A DNA stretch of 12,556 nt from an uncultured Blautia sp. GTDB lineage: Bacteria > Bacillota > Clostridia > Lachnospirales > Lachnospiraceae. Of this stretch, positions 5,775 through 12,503 are shown piece by piece (the stretch's first letter is position 1; every line of letters begins with the position of its first letter). Location of the stretch: the NCBI GenBank assembly GCA_946538475.1, contig CAMNGN010000045.1, positions 1 to 12,556 of the forward strand, written 5' to 3'. Both the position numbers and the translations under genes were made by a program. A model generated the notes under the pieces. It was not told where the DNA came from. It searched no databases and saw nothing but the letters and a program-made list of their open reading frames with translations.

Positions 5775-8234
5775 ATGCAGAAAGAACGCACCGGCCAGGC
5801 CGAAAAGGCGCTTGAACTTGCGCATGCGGCGGCCGCAGAATGTAAACACAGTTATGTAGGAACAGAACACATCCTGCTGGGCCTTCTGACAGAACAGGAA
5901 GGAACGGCAGGCAAAGTCATGCGAAGCATGGGAGCCGATGCAGATCAGCTGACCGAACTGATCGAAAAGCTGATCGCGCCGACCGATATCGCGGTCGTGC
6001 CGGGCAAGCCTTCCTTAAGCCCCAGGGCCGAGAGCCTTCTTCTGGCAGCAGAGGAAGAAGCGGCAGGCATGGGGCACGAAAAGATCGGAACCGAGCACAT
6101 ACTGCTTGCCATGCTCAAACAGACAAACTGCGTGGGAACCAGGCTTCTGTACACCATGGGAATACAGATCCAGAAGCTGTACGTCTCGGTTCTCACCGCG
6201 ATGGGCTACGACAACGATTCCATCAATATGGAATTCCAGAACGTACGCTCGGGCCAGGGCCGCAGAAACGGAGCAACTCCTTTTCTTGACCAGTACAGCC
6301 GCGACCTGACCGCTCTGGCGGCAGAGGGAAAGCTTGACCCCGTGATCGGAAGAGACCGGGAGACCGGAAGACTGCTGCAGATCATCAGCCGCAGGACCAA
6401 GAACAATCCCTGTCTGGTGGGTGAGCCGGGCGTCGGCAAGACAGCCATCGTGGAGGGACTTGCGCAGAAGATCGTCTCGGGAAACGTGCCCGAGAGTATG
6501 AAAGATATGCGCCTTGTCGTCCTTGACATGGCAGGGATGGTCGCAGGGTCCAAGTACCGCGGCGAATTTGAGGAACGCATCAGAAATGTGGTCGATGAGG
6601 TCAGAGAGACGGGAGGCATCCTGCTGTTTATCGATGAACTCCACACGATCATCGGAGCAGGCGGGGCGGAAGGTGCGCTTGACGCCTCCAACATTCTCAA
6701 ACCGTCCCTGTCCCGCGGCGAGATCCAGATCATCGGAGCCACCACGCTCGAAGAATATCGCAAATATATCGAAAAGGATGCCGCTCTGGAACGCCGTTTC
6801 CAGCCGGTAACCGTAGAGGAGCCTTCCGTAGAGGAATCTGTCTCGATACTTAAAGGGCTGCGTCCTTATTACGAGTCGCATCACAAGGTGCGTATCACGG
6901 ACGAGGCGATCGAAGCCGCGGTCTCCATGAGCGAAAGGTACATCAGCGACAGATTCCTGCCCGACAAGGCGATCGATGTGATCGACGAAGCTGCCGCAAA
7001 AGTCCGGCTGGGCAGCGGCGGAACTGACGGCGGAAAGGTCGAAAAGCTCGAAAAACAGATCGCCGAACTGAAAGAGACCAAGGAAAAGGCCATCAGAGAG
7101 GCCGATATAGAAGCCGCGCGGGAAGCGCAGAAAAAACAGAACAATCTGGAGAGCAGGATAGAAAAGCTTCGCAATTCTCCGGACGGAAGCGCCATGCAGG
7201 TGACGGAGGACCATGTTGCATCTGTAATTTCGGACTGGACCGGAATCCCCGTGCAGCGTCTGACGGAGAGCGAGACAAAACGTCTTGCAAGGCTCGAAAA
7301 CGAGCTCCACAAGAGAGTGATCGGGCAGGACGAGGCGGTAAAGGCAGTCTCGCAGGCCGTCAAGCGCGGCAGGGTGGGGCTAAAGGATCCCCGCCGGCCG
7401 ATAGGCTCCTTCCTGTTTCTCGGACCTACCGGCGTCGGCAAGACCGAGCTTTCCAAGGCCCTTGCCGAGGCGGTATTCGGCAGTGAGCAGTCAATGATCC
7501 GCGTCGACATGTCCGAATACATGGAAAAGCACAGCGTTTCCAAGCTGATCGGGTCTCCGCCCGGCTATGTCGGATACGAAGAAGGCGGTCAGCTGAGCGA
7601 AAAAGTAAGGCGAAATCCTTACAGCGTGATCCTTTTTGACGAGATCGAAAAAGCGCATCCCGACGTCTTCAACATCCTGCTTCAGGTGCTGGACGACGGG
7701 CACATCACCGATGCCCACGGGCGCAAAGTCGATTTCAAGCAGACCATCATCATCATGACATCCAACGCCGGCGCGCAGACGATCATCGAGCCGAAAAGGC
7801 TGGGCTTTGTCTCGGGCGATCAGGAGGCAAAGGATTATGAACGGATGAAATCCGGGGTGATGGAAGAAGTCAGGCGGATCTTTAAGCCCGAATTTCTCAA
7901 CCGTATCGACGAGATCATGGTATTCCACACACTCGGCAGGGAGGAGATCCGCAGTATTGTGGGCATCCTTCTCAAAGAACTGCAGGAGAGGTGTCTGGAA
8001 CAGCTGAACATTACCCTGAATGTCACGCCGAAAGCAAAGGACATCCTGTGCGAGGCGGGTTATGACAGCAAATATGGCGCCCGTCCGCTCAAAAGGGCGA
8101 TCCAGACAAAGATCGAAGACCGGCTGGCCAACGAAATTCTGGAGGGAAATGTACACAGAGGCGACACAGTGACGGTGAAGGGCAAAGATAAGACCCTCAC
8201 ATTTACGGCGGAAAAAGAAAAAGCGAAACTTTAA
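5775..8234 (+). CDS. clpC: AAA+ unfoldase ClpC (ClpP partner)
   Basis: An 819-residue Hsp100 protein that unfolds substrates and feeds them to ClpP protease in the cytosol. Domain order is complete: two Clp-N repeats (about residues 4-55 and 80-130, each with a GTEHILL motif), AAA module 1 with Walker A GEPGVGKT (216-223) and Walker B LLFIDE (283-288), a short coiled-coil middle domain (about 415-470, KVEKLEKQIAELKE onward) of ClpC rather than ClpB size, and AAA module 2 with Walker A GPTGVGKT (550-557) and Walker B ILFDE ending at Asp622-Glu623. The LGF tripeptide at 676-678 is the expected ClpP-docking loop. GGGAGG (5765-5770) precedes the ATG by a short 4 bases. Glu31 and Glu107 match the two glutamates I recall as phospho-arginine contacts in Bacillus ClpC, although no mcsB kinase gene lies here. 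It is followed after 26 bases by a small gene. Confidence 0.97.
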   Translation: MQKERTGQAEKALELAHAAAAECKHSYVGTEHILLGLLTEQEGTAGKVMRSMGADADQLTELIEKLIAPTDIAVVPGKPSLSPRAESLLLAAEEEAAGMGHEKIGTEHILLAMLKQTNCVGTRLLYTMGIQIQKLYVSVLTAMGYDNDSINMEFQNVRSGQGRRNGATPFLDQYSRDLTALAAEGKLDPVIGRDRETGRLLQIISRRTKNNPCLVGEPGVGKTAIVEGLAQKIVSGNVPESMKDMRLVVLDMAGMVAGSKYRGEFEERIRNVVDEVRETGGILLFIDELHTIIGAGGAEGALDASNILKPSLSRGEIQIIGATTLEEYRKYIEKDAALERRFQPVTVEEPSVEESVSILKGLRPYYESHHKVRITDEAIEAAVSMSERYISDRFLPDKAIDVIDEAAAKVRLGSGGTDGGKVEKLEKQIAELKETKEKAIREADIEAAREAQKKQNNLESRIEKLRNSPDGSAMQVTEDHVASVISDWTGIPVQRLTESETKRLARLENELHKRVIGQDEAVKAVSQAVKRGRVGLKDPRRPIGSFLFLGPTGVGKTELSKALAEAVFGSEQSMIRVDMSEYMEKHSVSKLIGSPPGYVGYEEGGQLSEKVRRNPYSVILFDEIEKAHPDVFNILLQVLDDGHITDAHGRKVDFKQTIIIMTSNAGAQTIIEPKRLGFVSGDQEAKDYERMKSGVMEEVRRIFKPEFLNRIDEIMVFHTLGREEIRSIVGILLKELQERCLEQLNITLNVTPKAKDILCEAGYDSKYGARPLKRAIQTKIEDRLANEILEGNVHRGDTVTVKGKDKTLTFTAEKEKAKL

Positions 8235-8260
8235 AAAGATATAATCAGGAGGAAACAGAC

Positions 8261-8674
8261 ATGGCAGCAATCAAGGAACTGCTCCGCACAGAAGAAAACG
8301 GCACGCTGAGTTTTGGTGATTATGAGCTTTCACAGAAAGCAAAACTGTCCGATTTCCCGTTTGGGGGCGATCTGTACAAAGTAAAGACGTTCAAAGAGAT
8401 CACAAAGCTCGAGAAGAATGAGATGTTTGTTTACGAGTCCGTGCCCGGAACCGCAGTGACCGGCCTGGCCCAGAGCGGCGATGAGATGAGCTTCTGCGTA
8501 GAAGGTCCGGAGGATTCCCAGATCACCGTAGAGATGGAAGCCGATTCCGAATACGAGGTGTTCATCGACGGCGAGAGCACAGGTGTGGTAAAGACAAACC
8601 TGGGCGGCAAGCTTTCCTTCAGTGTCGATCTTTCGAGCGCGGACCGTGTTTCGGTGAGGATCGTGCGAGTATAA
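8261..8674 (+). CDS. Conserved-looking hypothetical protein between clpC and radA
   Basis: A 137-residue soluble protein I cannot assign a function. A strong AGGAGG (8247-8252) lies 8 bases before the ATG, and it ends 1 base before radA, so it is a real gene of the clpC operon. The product is acidic, with no signal peptide, no membrane segment, one Cys and no recognisable catalytic motif. The N-terminal third contains DLYKVKTFKEITKLEKNEMF; the C-terminal half is made of alternating short beta-like strands (ITVEMEADSEYEVFIDG, GKLSFSVDLSS, RVSVRIVRV), suggesting a small beta-sandwich. I recall similar small proteins in Lachnospiraceae genomes, sometimes labelled 'endosialidase', a label that nothing in this sequence supports as an enzyme activity. 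Confidence 0.9.
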   Translation: MAAIKELLRTEENGTLSFGDYELSQKAKLSDFPFGGDLYKVKTFKEITKLEKNEMFVYESVPGTAVTGLAQSGDEMSFCVEGPEDSQITVEMEADSEYEVFIDGESTGVVKTNLGGKLSFSVDLSSADRVSVRIVRV

Positions 8675-8675
8675 A

Positions 8676-10043
8676 ATGAAAGGTAAAAAGACAGTCTTTT
8701 TCTGCAAAGAATGCGGATATGAATCTCCAAAATGGATGGGACAGTGTCCGGGCTGCCGAAGCTGGAACACGTTTACAGAGGAGACCGTGGCACCGCAGAA
8801 GAGCCGTACAGCCGCGGGAGAGCGTATGCGCGCTTCCTCCCGCGAGCCGGTGATCCTTAAAGATATCTCGCTCGACCGGGAGGAGAGAAAGACCAGCGGC
8901 ATCGGCGAACTGGACAGGGTCCTGGGCGGGGGCATCGTACCCGGCTCCATGGTCCTGGTCGGAGGCGACCCGGGCATCGGCAAATCTACGCTGCTTCTGC
9001 AGGTGTGCCGCAATCTGTCGAGTCAGGGGACGAGTGTCCTTTATATCTCGGGCGAAGAGTCTCTGCGGCAGATCCGCATGAGGGCGGACCGCATCGGTAC
9101 TTTTAGCGACAGCATGGAGCTGCTCTGCGAGACAAACCTGGATGCCGTAAGGGACGTCATCGAGAAGAAAAAGCCTTTTGCCGTGGTGATCGACTCCATC
9201 CAGACCATGTACGACGAGGAGGTCGGGAGCGCACCCGGCAGTGTCTCTCAGGTGCGTGAATCCACCAATGTGCTGATGCAGCTGGCAAAAGGCCTGGGCG
9301 TGATGATCTTTATCGTCGGACATGTGACGAAAGAAGGAAATGTGGCAGGCCCGCGTGTGCTTGAGCATATGGTGGACACCGTGCTCTACTTTGAAGGCGA
9401 CAGGCATGCTTCGTACCGCATTCTCCGTGCAGTCAAAAATCGTTTCGGATCGACCAACGAGATCGGTGTGTTCGAGATGAACAACGAAGGCCTCAAGGAG
9501 GTCATCAATCCATCAGAATATCTGCTCTCCGGCAAACCGCAGAACAGTTCGGGCTCCGTGGTCACCTGTTCCATGAACGGAACCAGGCCGATCCTTGTGG
9601 AGATCCAGGCACTGGTGTGCCACACAAATTTCGGGATCCCGCGGCGCACCACCGTAGGTACCGACTTCAACAGAGTCAATCTTCTCATGGCCGTGCTGGA
9701 GCGAAAAGCCGGGCTGAGCCTGGGCGATATGGACGCCTATGTGAACATCGCCGGCGGTATGAAAATGACCGAACCCTCCGTCGACCTGGCCATATGCATG
9801 GCCCTGGCCTCCAGCTACCGCGACTTTGTGATCCCCGACAGCACGATGGTCTTCGGCGAAGTGGGCCTCTCCGGCGAGATCCGCGCCGTGGGCATGGCCG
9901 ACCAGCGCGTGCAGGAGGCCAAAAAGCTGGGCTTCGAGACCGTTATCCTGCCCGAGGTGTGCAGGAGCGCCGTGAGAAATAAAGAAGGCATCCGCCTGAT
10001 TTTCGTGTCGCAGATACGTGAGGCGATAGGGTTGTTCAGGTGA
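8676..10043 (+). CDS. radA: DNA repair protein RadA
   Basis: RadA is a RecA-like ATPase that drives branch migration and processing of recombination intermediates. The 455-residue product is full length. It has the N-terminal zinc finger (Cys10, Cys13, Cys24, Cys27, with PKWMGQC between), a RecA core with Walker A GGDPGIGKST (96-105) and VVIDSIQTM as Walker B, the RadA signature KNRFG (254-258), and a C-terminal Lon-like domain (about 280-455, with GGMKMTEPSVDLAICMALAS and GEVGLSGEIRAV). The gap to the upstream gene is 1 base and there is no good Shine-Dalgarno site at normal distance (GAGGA is about 15 bases away), so translation may depend on the upstream gene. The last codons TTC AGG TGA lie within the left end of a 132-bp palindrome. 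Confidence 0.97.
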   Translation: MKGKKTVFFCKECGYESPKWMGQCPGCRSWNTFTEETVAPQKSRTAAGERMRASSREPVILKDISLDREERKTSGIGELDRVLGGGIVPGSMVLVGGDPGIGKSTLLLQVCRNLSSQGTSVLYISGEESLRQIRMRADRIGTFSDSMELLCETNLDAVRDVIEKKKPFAVVIDSIQTMYDEEVGSAPGSVSQVRESTNVLMQLAKGLGVMIFIVGHVTKEGNVAGPRVLEHMVDTVLYFEGDRHASYRILRAVKNRFGSTNEIGVFEMNNEGLKEVINPSEYLLSGKPQNSSGSVVTCSMNGTRPILVEIQALVCHTNFGIPRRTTVGTDFNRVNLLMAVLERKAGLSLGDMDAYVNIAGGMKMTEPSVDLAICMALASSYRDFVIPDSTMVFGEVGLSGEIRAVGMADQRVQEAKKLGFETVILPEVCRSAVRNKEGIRLIFVSQIREAIGLFR

Positions 10044-10050
10044 AACAGGA

Positions 10051-10077
10051 AACACAGGGGGACGGTCCTTTTGTGTT
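10051..10077 (+). repeat. Nested REP-like imperfect palindrome, left copy
   Basis: A 27-base unit that folds on itself about G10064: AACACAGGGGGAC pairs with GTCCTTTTGTGTT over 13 positions, three of them G.T wobbles. Wobble-containing short palindromes are a hallmark of REP sequences recognised by RAYT (Y1-type) transposases. An inverted copy lies at 10124-10150. Confidence 0.7.
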
Positions 10078-10123
10078 CGTGCCACAGGGGATGCGCACTA
10101 TGTGCGCCTCCCACCTGTGCACG

Positions 10124-10150
10124 AACACAAAAGGACCGTCCCCCTGTGTT
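10124..10150 (-). repeat. Nested REP-like imperfect palindrome, right copy
   Basis: An exact inverted copy of the unit at 10051-10077, so a transcript arriving from the HAD gene meets the same G.U-pairing form first as a transcript arriving from radA. Confidence 0.7.
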
Positions 10151-10157
10151 TCCTGTC

Positions 10158-10874
10158 TCACCTGAAAACCTCGATCATCTCCGCATACGACGACACCCTC
10201 ACAAACCTCTGCCCCTCAGCCACCTCAAACTCCGACTCCGAATTCGGAATGGGAACCGCATCGGGCCTGTAAAAATGCACGGCATTCATCCCGCAGGAAA
10301 GCGCCCCTTTAACATCTTTTCTAATATTATCCCCGACAAAAACACACTGATCCGCAGGAGCCAAAGCCTTCTTAAGACACAGCGCAAAGAAAGGCGCGCC
10401 GGGCTTTTCCGCGCCGGCTTCCTCGCTGGTCACCACAAAATCGATCAGATCATCCATGCCAAGCACGGACAGCTTTCGTATCTGCATAAGCGCCGTCATA
10501 TCCGTCCCGACTCCGGTCCTTATGCCGCGCTGTCTCAGCAGCCGGAGAAACTCGATCACATCGGGAAAAGGTTTGATCTCCGCAAAAAAAGGCTCCCAGT
10601 AGGCTCTGTACATCTGCACCACCTGGGTGTAATTATGCACCCCGATCAGCTCCTGAAATACCTGCAGGCGAAGCGCCCGGCTGTGAATGGGCGCCCTGTC
10701 GCCGACCCTCTCTTTGATGACCGCCATAGACTCCGGGTAGAGCCGGTCAAAATCTGCGCGTGACAGTCCGTAAAGACCGCAGGCGCAGTCGGCAAGAGCT
10801 TCATAGCCTATAGCGTGACATGCATCATAATCATAGAGCGTATTGTCAATATCAAAGATCACAGTTTTAATCAT
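10158..10874 (-). CDS. HAD-superfamily hydrolase (phosphatase-like)
   Basis: A 238-residue soluble enzyme of the haloacid dehalogenase superfamily, subfamily I with an alpha-helical cap (about residues 15-95). The four motifs are present: FDIDNTL with nucleophile Asp8 and Asp10, GVGTDMT with Thr124, the motif III lysine in AEKPGAPFF (Lys157), and FVGDNIRKD with Asp182 and Asp187. It most likely removes phosphate from a small metabolite; the substrate is not predictable. The frame is open to an ATG at 10973, but the start at 10874 fits because the protein then begins MIKTVIFDIDNTL and AGAAGGAA (10885-10892) lies upstream, if slightly far (about 10 bases). Its last codons TTC AGG TGA lie in the right end of the palindrome it shares with radA. 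Confidence 0.92.
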   Translation of the reverse strand: MIKTVIFDIDNTLYDYDACHAIGYEALADCACGLYGLSRADFDRLYPESMAVIKERVGDRAPIHSRALRLQVFQELIGVHNYTQVVQMYRAYWEPFFAEIKPFPDVIEFLRLLRQRGIRTGVGTDMTALMQIRKLSVLGMDDLIDFVVTSEEAGAEKPGAPFFALCLKKALAPADQCVFVGDNIRKDVKGALSCGMNAVHFYRPDAVPIPNSESEFEVAEGQRFVRVSSYAEMIEVFR

Positions 10875-10981
10875 TCGCAAATGGTTCCTTCTCTCTTTTT
10901 TAATTCCGATCACGAACCAAACTCTCAGGGCCCGTATGTACTGTCTTGTGTCCGCAATCTCAAAACGATTCACATCGTCAC

Positions 10982-11010
10982 TATATAGTTTTCCTTTACA
11001 AATGTAACAA
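10982..11010 (-). promoter_or_regulatory. Probable promoter of the HAD gene
   Basis: On the reverse strand TTGTTA (11010-11005), a 17-base spacer, then TATATA (10987-10982). Initiation near 10975 gives a leader of about 100 bases before the chosen start at 10874. I see no riboswitch or attenuator in that leader. Confidence 0.5.
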
Positions 11011-11023
11011 AATAATGTATGTT
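10995..11023 (+). promoter_or_regulatory. Probable promoter of the MATE gene
   Basis: TTTACA (10995-11000), a 17-base spacer, then TATGTT (11018-11023). The -35 region of the opposing HAD promoter falls within this spacer, so the two promoters overlap back to back. A weaker alternative is TATATA at 11044-11049, which would leave only a very short leader. Confidence 0.4.
10996..11007. promoter_or_regulatory. Small dyad in the divergent promoter region
   Basis: TTACA-AA-TGTAA is a perfect 5-bp inverted repeat. It covers the -35 elements of both diverging promoters and could be an operator. It is short and AT-rich, so chance is not excluded. Confidence 0.3.
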
Positions 11024-11048
11024 AATCAAGCATCTAATCGGATTATAT

Positions 11049-11057
11049 AAGGAAAGG
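11049..11057 (+). promoter_or_regulatory. Ribosome binding site favouring the MATE start at 11070
   Basis: AAGGAAAGG lies 12 bases before the ATG at 11070, a longish spacer. The in-frame ATG at 11019 has no purine-rich site ahead of it and overlaps the predicted -10. Confidence 0.6.
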
Positions 11058-11069
11058 TTTTTTATAAAA

Positions 11070-12461
11070 ATGTCTTTCAGAGATAAATACTTTGGAGACA
11101 GGCAGTTCTACAGCAAAGTCCTGCTTGTCGCGGTCCCGATCATGATCCAGAACGGGATCACCAACTTTGTCGGAATGCTTGATAACATCATGATCGGACA
11201 GGTCGGTACACAGCAGATGTCAGGAGCCTCCATCGTGAACCAGCTGCTCTTTGTGTACAACCTCTGCATCTTCGGCGGTGTGTCGGGGGCAGGGATATTC
11301 ACGGCCCAGTACTTTGGACAGGGCGACCATGAAGGTGTGAAGACCACCTTCCGGTATAAACTGCTCCTCTCGGTGCTGCTCACCGGAGCGGCGACAGTAC
11401 TGTTCATGCTGTTCGGGGACACACTGATCGGGTTTTATCTGACCGGAAGCGGAGAGGCGGGAGAAGCCGCCGCCACGCTGGCATACGGCAAAAGCTACCT
11501 GCTGGTGATGCTCGCCGGCCTGCCTGCGTTTATGCTCACCAATGTCTATACAAGCACCCTGAGGGAGTGCGGCGAGACGATCCTGCCGATGAACGCAGGC
11601 GTTACGGCTGTGCTTGTGAACCTGGTGTTCAATTATCTTCTGATCTACGGAAAGTTCGGCTTTCCGAAGATGGGAGTGGTCGGCGCCGCGGCGGCGACGG
11701 TGCTTTCAAGGTTCATCGAGCTGATGATCGTGCTCGTCTGGAGCCACACTCATACAAAGAAGATGCCTTACCTTGCCGGAATTTACCGCACACTGAAGGT
11801 GCCTGCGGATCTTGCCAAAAAGATCACGATCAAGGGTTTTCCGCTTCTCCTCAACGAGACGCTCTGGGCGGGCGGCATGGCGATGCTTTCGCAGTGCTAC
11901 TCGGTGAGAGGGCTTAACGTTGTGGCCGGAATGAACATTTCCAACACGATCGGCAACGTGTTCAACATCGTTATGATCGCAATGGGAAGCGCCGTCGGCA
12001 TTATCATCGGGCAGCTTCTCGGGGCAGGAAAGATGGATGAGGCGGTGGATACGGACCGCAAGCTGATCATGTTCTCCGTCCTCAGCTGCACCGTAACGGC
12101 AGCATTGCTCCTTGCCGTCGCCCCGTTTTTCCCCAATATTTACAACACGAGTGAAGATGTAAAGCAGCTTGCCGTGTGGTTCATCATGGTACTTGCCTTT
12201 GCAATGCCGCACAACGCGTTCCTCAACGCAGCATACTTTACCATCAGATCGGGCGGGAAAACGATCATCACGTTCCTGTTCGACAGCGTATTTATCTGGG
12301 TGTTCAGCGTGACAGCGGCTTACCTGCTGACAAGGTTCACGGGCCTCCATATCGTTGCGATCTATGCGATCATACAGGCGCTCGATCTGCTTAAATGTCT
12401 GGTCGGATATATACTGCTGAAAAAGCGGGTATGGCTCAACAATATAGTAAGTGAAATGTAA
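11070..12461 (+). CDS. MATE-family multidrug/metabolite efflux transporter
   Basis: A 463-residue integral membrane protein of the MATE family, which exports cationic drugs or metabolites in exchange for Na+ or H+. Length and the run of about 12 hydrophobic helices fit. The first MatE repeat starts with VAVPIMIQNGITNFVGMLDN and is followed by GVSGAGIFTAQYFGQGD, the classic helix-loop signature. The second repeat, beginning near KGFPLLLNETLWAGG, contains GNVFNIVMIAMGSAVGIIIG and ends in a short basic tail. Substrate cannot be told from sequence. The start at 11070 gives the usual MATE N-terminus (MSFRDKYFGD before helix 1). It is transcribed alone, away from the HAD gene, and ends at a hairpin terminator 4 bases downstream. 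Confidence 0.94.
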   Translation: MSFRDKYFGDRQFYSKVLLVAVPIMIQNGITNFVGMLDNIMIGQVGTQQMSGASIVNQLLFVYNLCIFGGVSGAGIFTAQYFGQGDHEGVKTTFRYKLLLSVLLTGAATVLFMLFGDTLIGFYLTGSGEAGEAAATLAYGKSYLLVMLAGLPAFMLTNVYTSTLRECGETILPMNAGVTAVLVNLVFNYLLIYGKFGFPKMGVVGAAAATVLSRFIELMIVLVWSHTHTKKMPYLAGIYRTLKVPADLAKKITIKGFPLLLNETLWAGGMAMLSQCYSVRGLNVVAGMNISNTIGNVFNIVMIAMGSAVGIIIGQLLGAGKMDEAVDTDRKLIMFSVLSCTVTAALLLAVAPFFPNIYNTSEDVKQLAVWFIMVLAFAMPHNAFLNAAYFTIRSGGKTIITFLFDSVFIWVFSVTAAYLLTRFTGLHIVAIYAIIQALDLLKCLVGYILLKKRVWLNNIVSEM

Positions 12462-12464
12462 CGG

Positions 12465-12497
12465 AAAAAAGGCTGCCGCGAATGCGACAGCCTTTTT
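12465..12497. terminator. Bidirectional terminator between the MATE gene and tRNA-Trp
   Basis: AAAAAGGCTG (12466-12475) pairs with CAGCCTTTTT (12488-12497), and an inner CGC/GCG closes a GAAT loop after one mismatch. The T-run on the plus strand serves the MATE gene and the A-run on the other arm gives a T-run for the reverse-strand tRNA transcript, which begins just beyond. Confidence 0.88.
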
Positions 12498-12503
12498 GAG
12501 GAG

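Larger units (their letters stand above)
10035..10166. repeat. 132-bp near-perfect palindrome between radA and the HAD gene
   Basis: The two halves are inverted copies centred on a 3-base TAT loop (10099-10101). The outer 9 bases pair perfectly (10035-10043 with 10158-10166), there is one A/C mismatch (10044/10157), then 38 consecutive base pairs (10045-10082 with 10119-10156). The inner part continues with a few bulges (10083, 10110, 10113) to a GCGCAC/GTGCGC apex. Symmetry stops sharply outside 10035 and 10166. The outer 9 bases on each side are TTCAGGTGA in the reading sense of the incoming gene, so the element contains both stop codons. Transcribed from either side it would fold into one very long hairpin. 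It lacks a U-run at the foot, so it is not a standard terminator. The layout resembles a pair of inverted REP units (BIME) or a small MITE; no transposase is present. Confidence 0.93.

Noticed and set aside
6015..7310. Long reverse-strand open frames inside clpC (up to 431 codons)
   Set aside because: They are antisense shadows of a clearly conserved gene, caused by codon bias in GC-rich coding DNA.
10035..10166. Palindrome as an ordinary rho-independent terminator
   Set aside because: The stem is several times too long and no T-run follows the foot on either strand. It may still hinder transcription from both sides.
10035..10166. Palindrome as an integron attC site
   Set aside because: It lacks the RYYYAAC/GTTRRRY core sites and the extrahelical-base pattern, and there is no integrase or cassette array nearby.
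10071..10763. A 230-codon forward open frame through the palindrome and across the HAD gene
   Set aside because: It lies antisense to a HAD gene with all four family motifs, has no ribosome binding site, and its low-complexity basic product matches no family I recognise.
11019..11069. Longer N-terminus for the MATE protein from ATG 11019
   Set aside because: There is no ribosome site before 11019, and it overlaps the predicted -10 element.
12498..12503. Encoded CCA end on the tRNA-Trp
   Set aside because: The bases after the discriminator are CTC, so CCA must be added after transcription.
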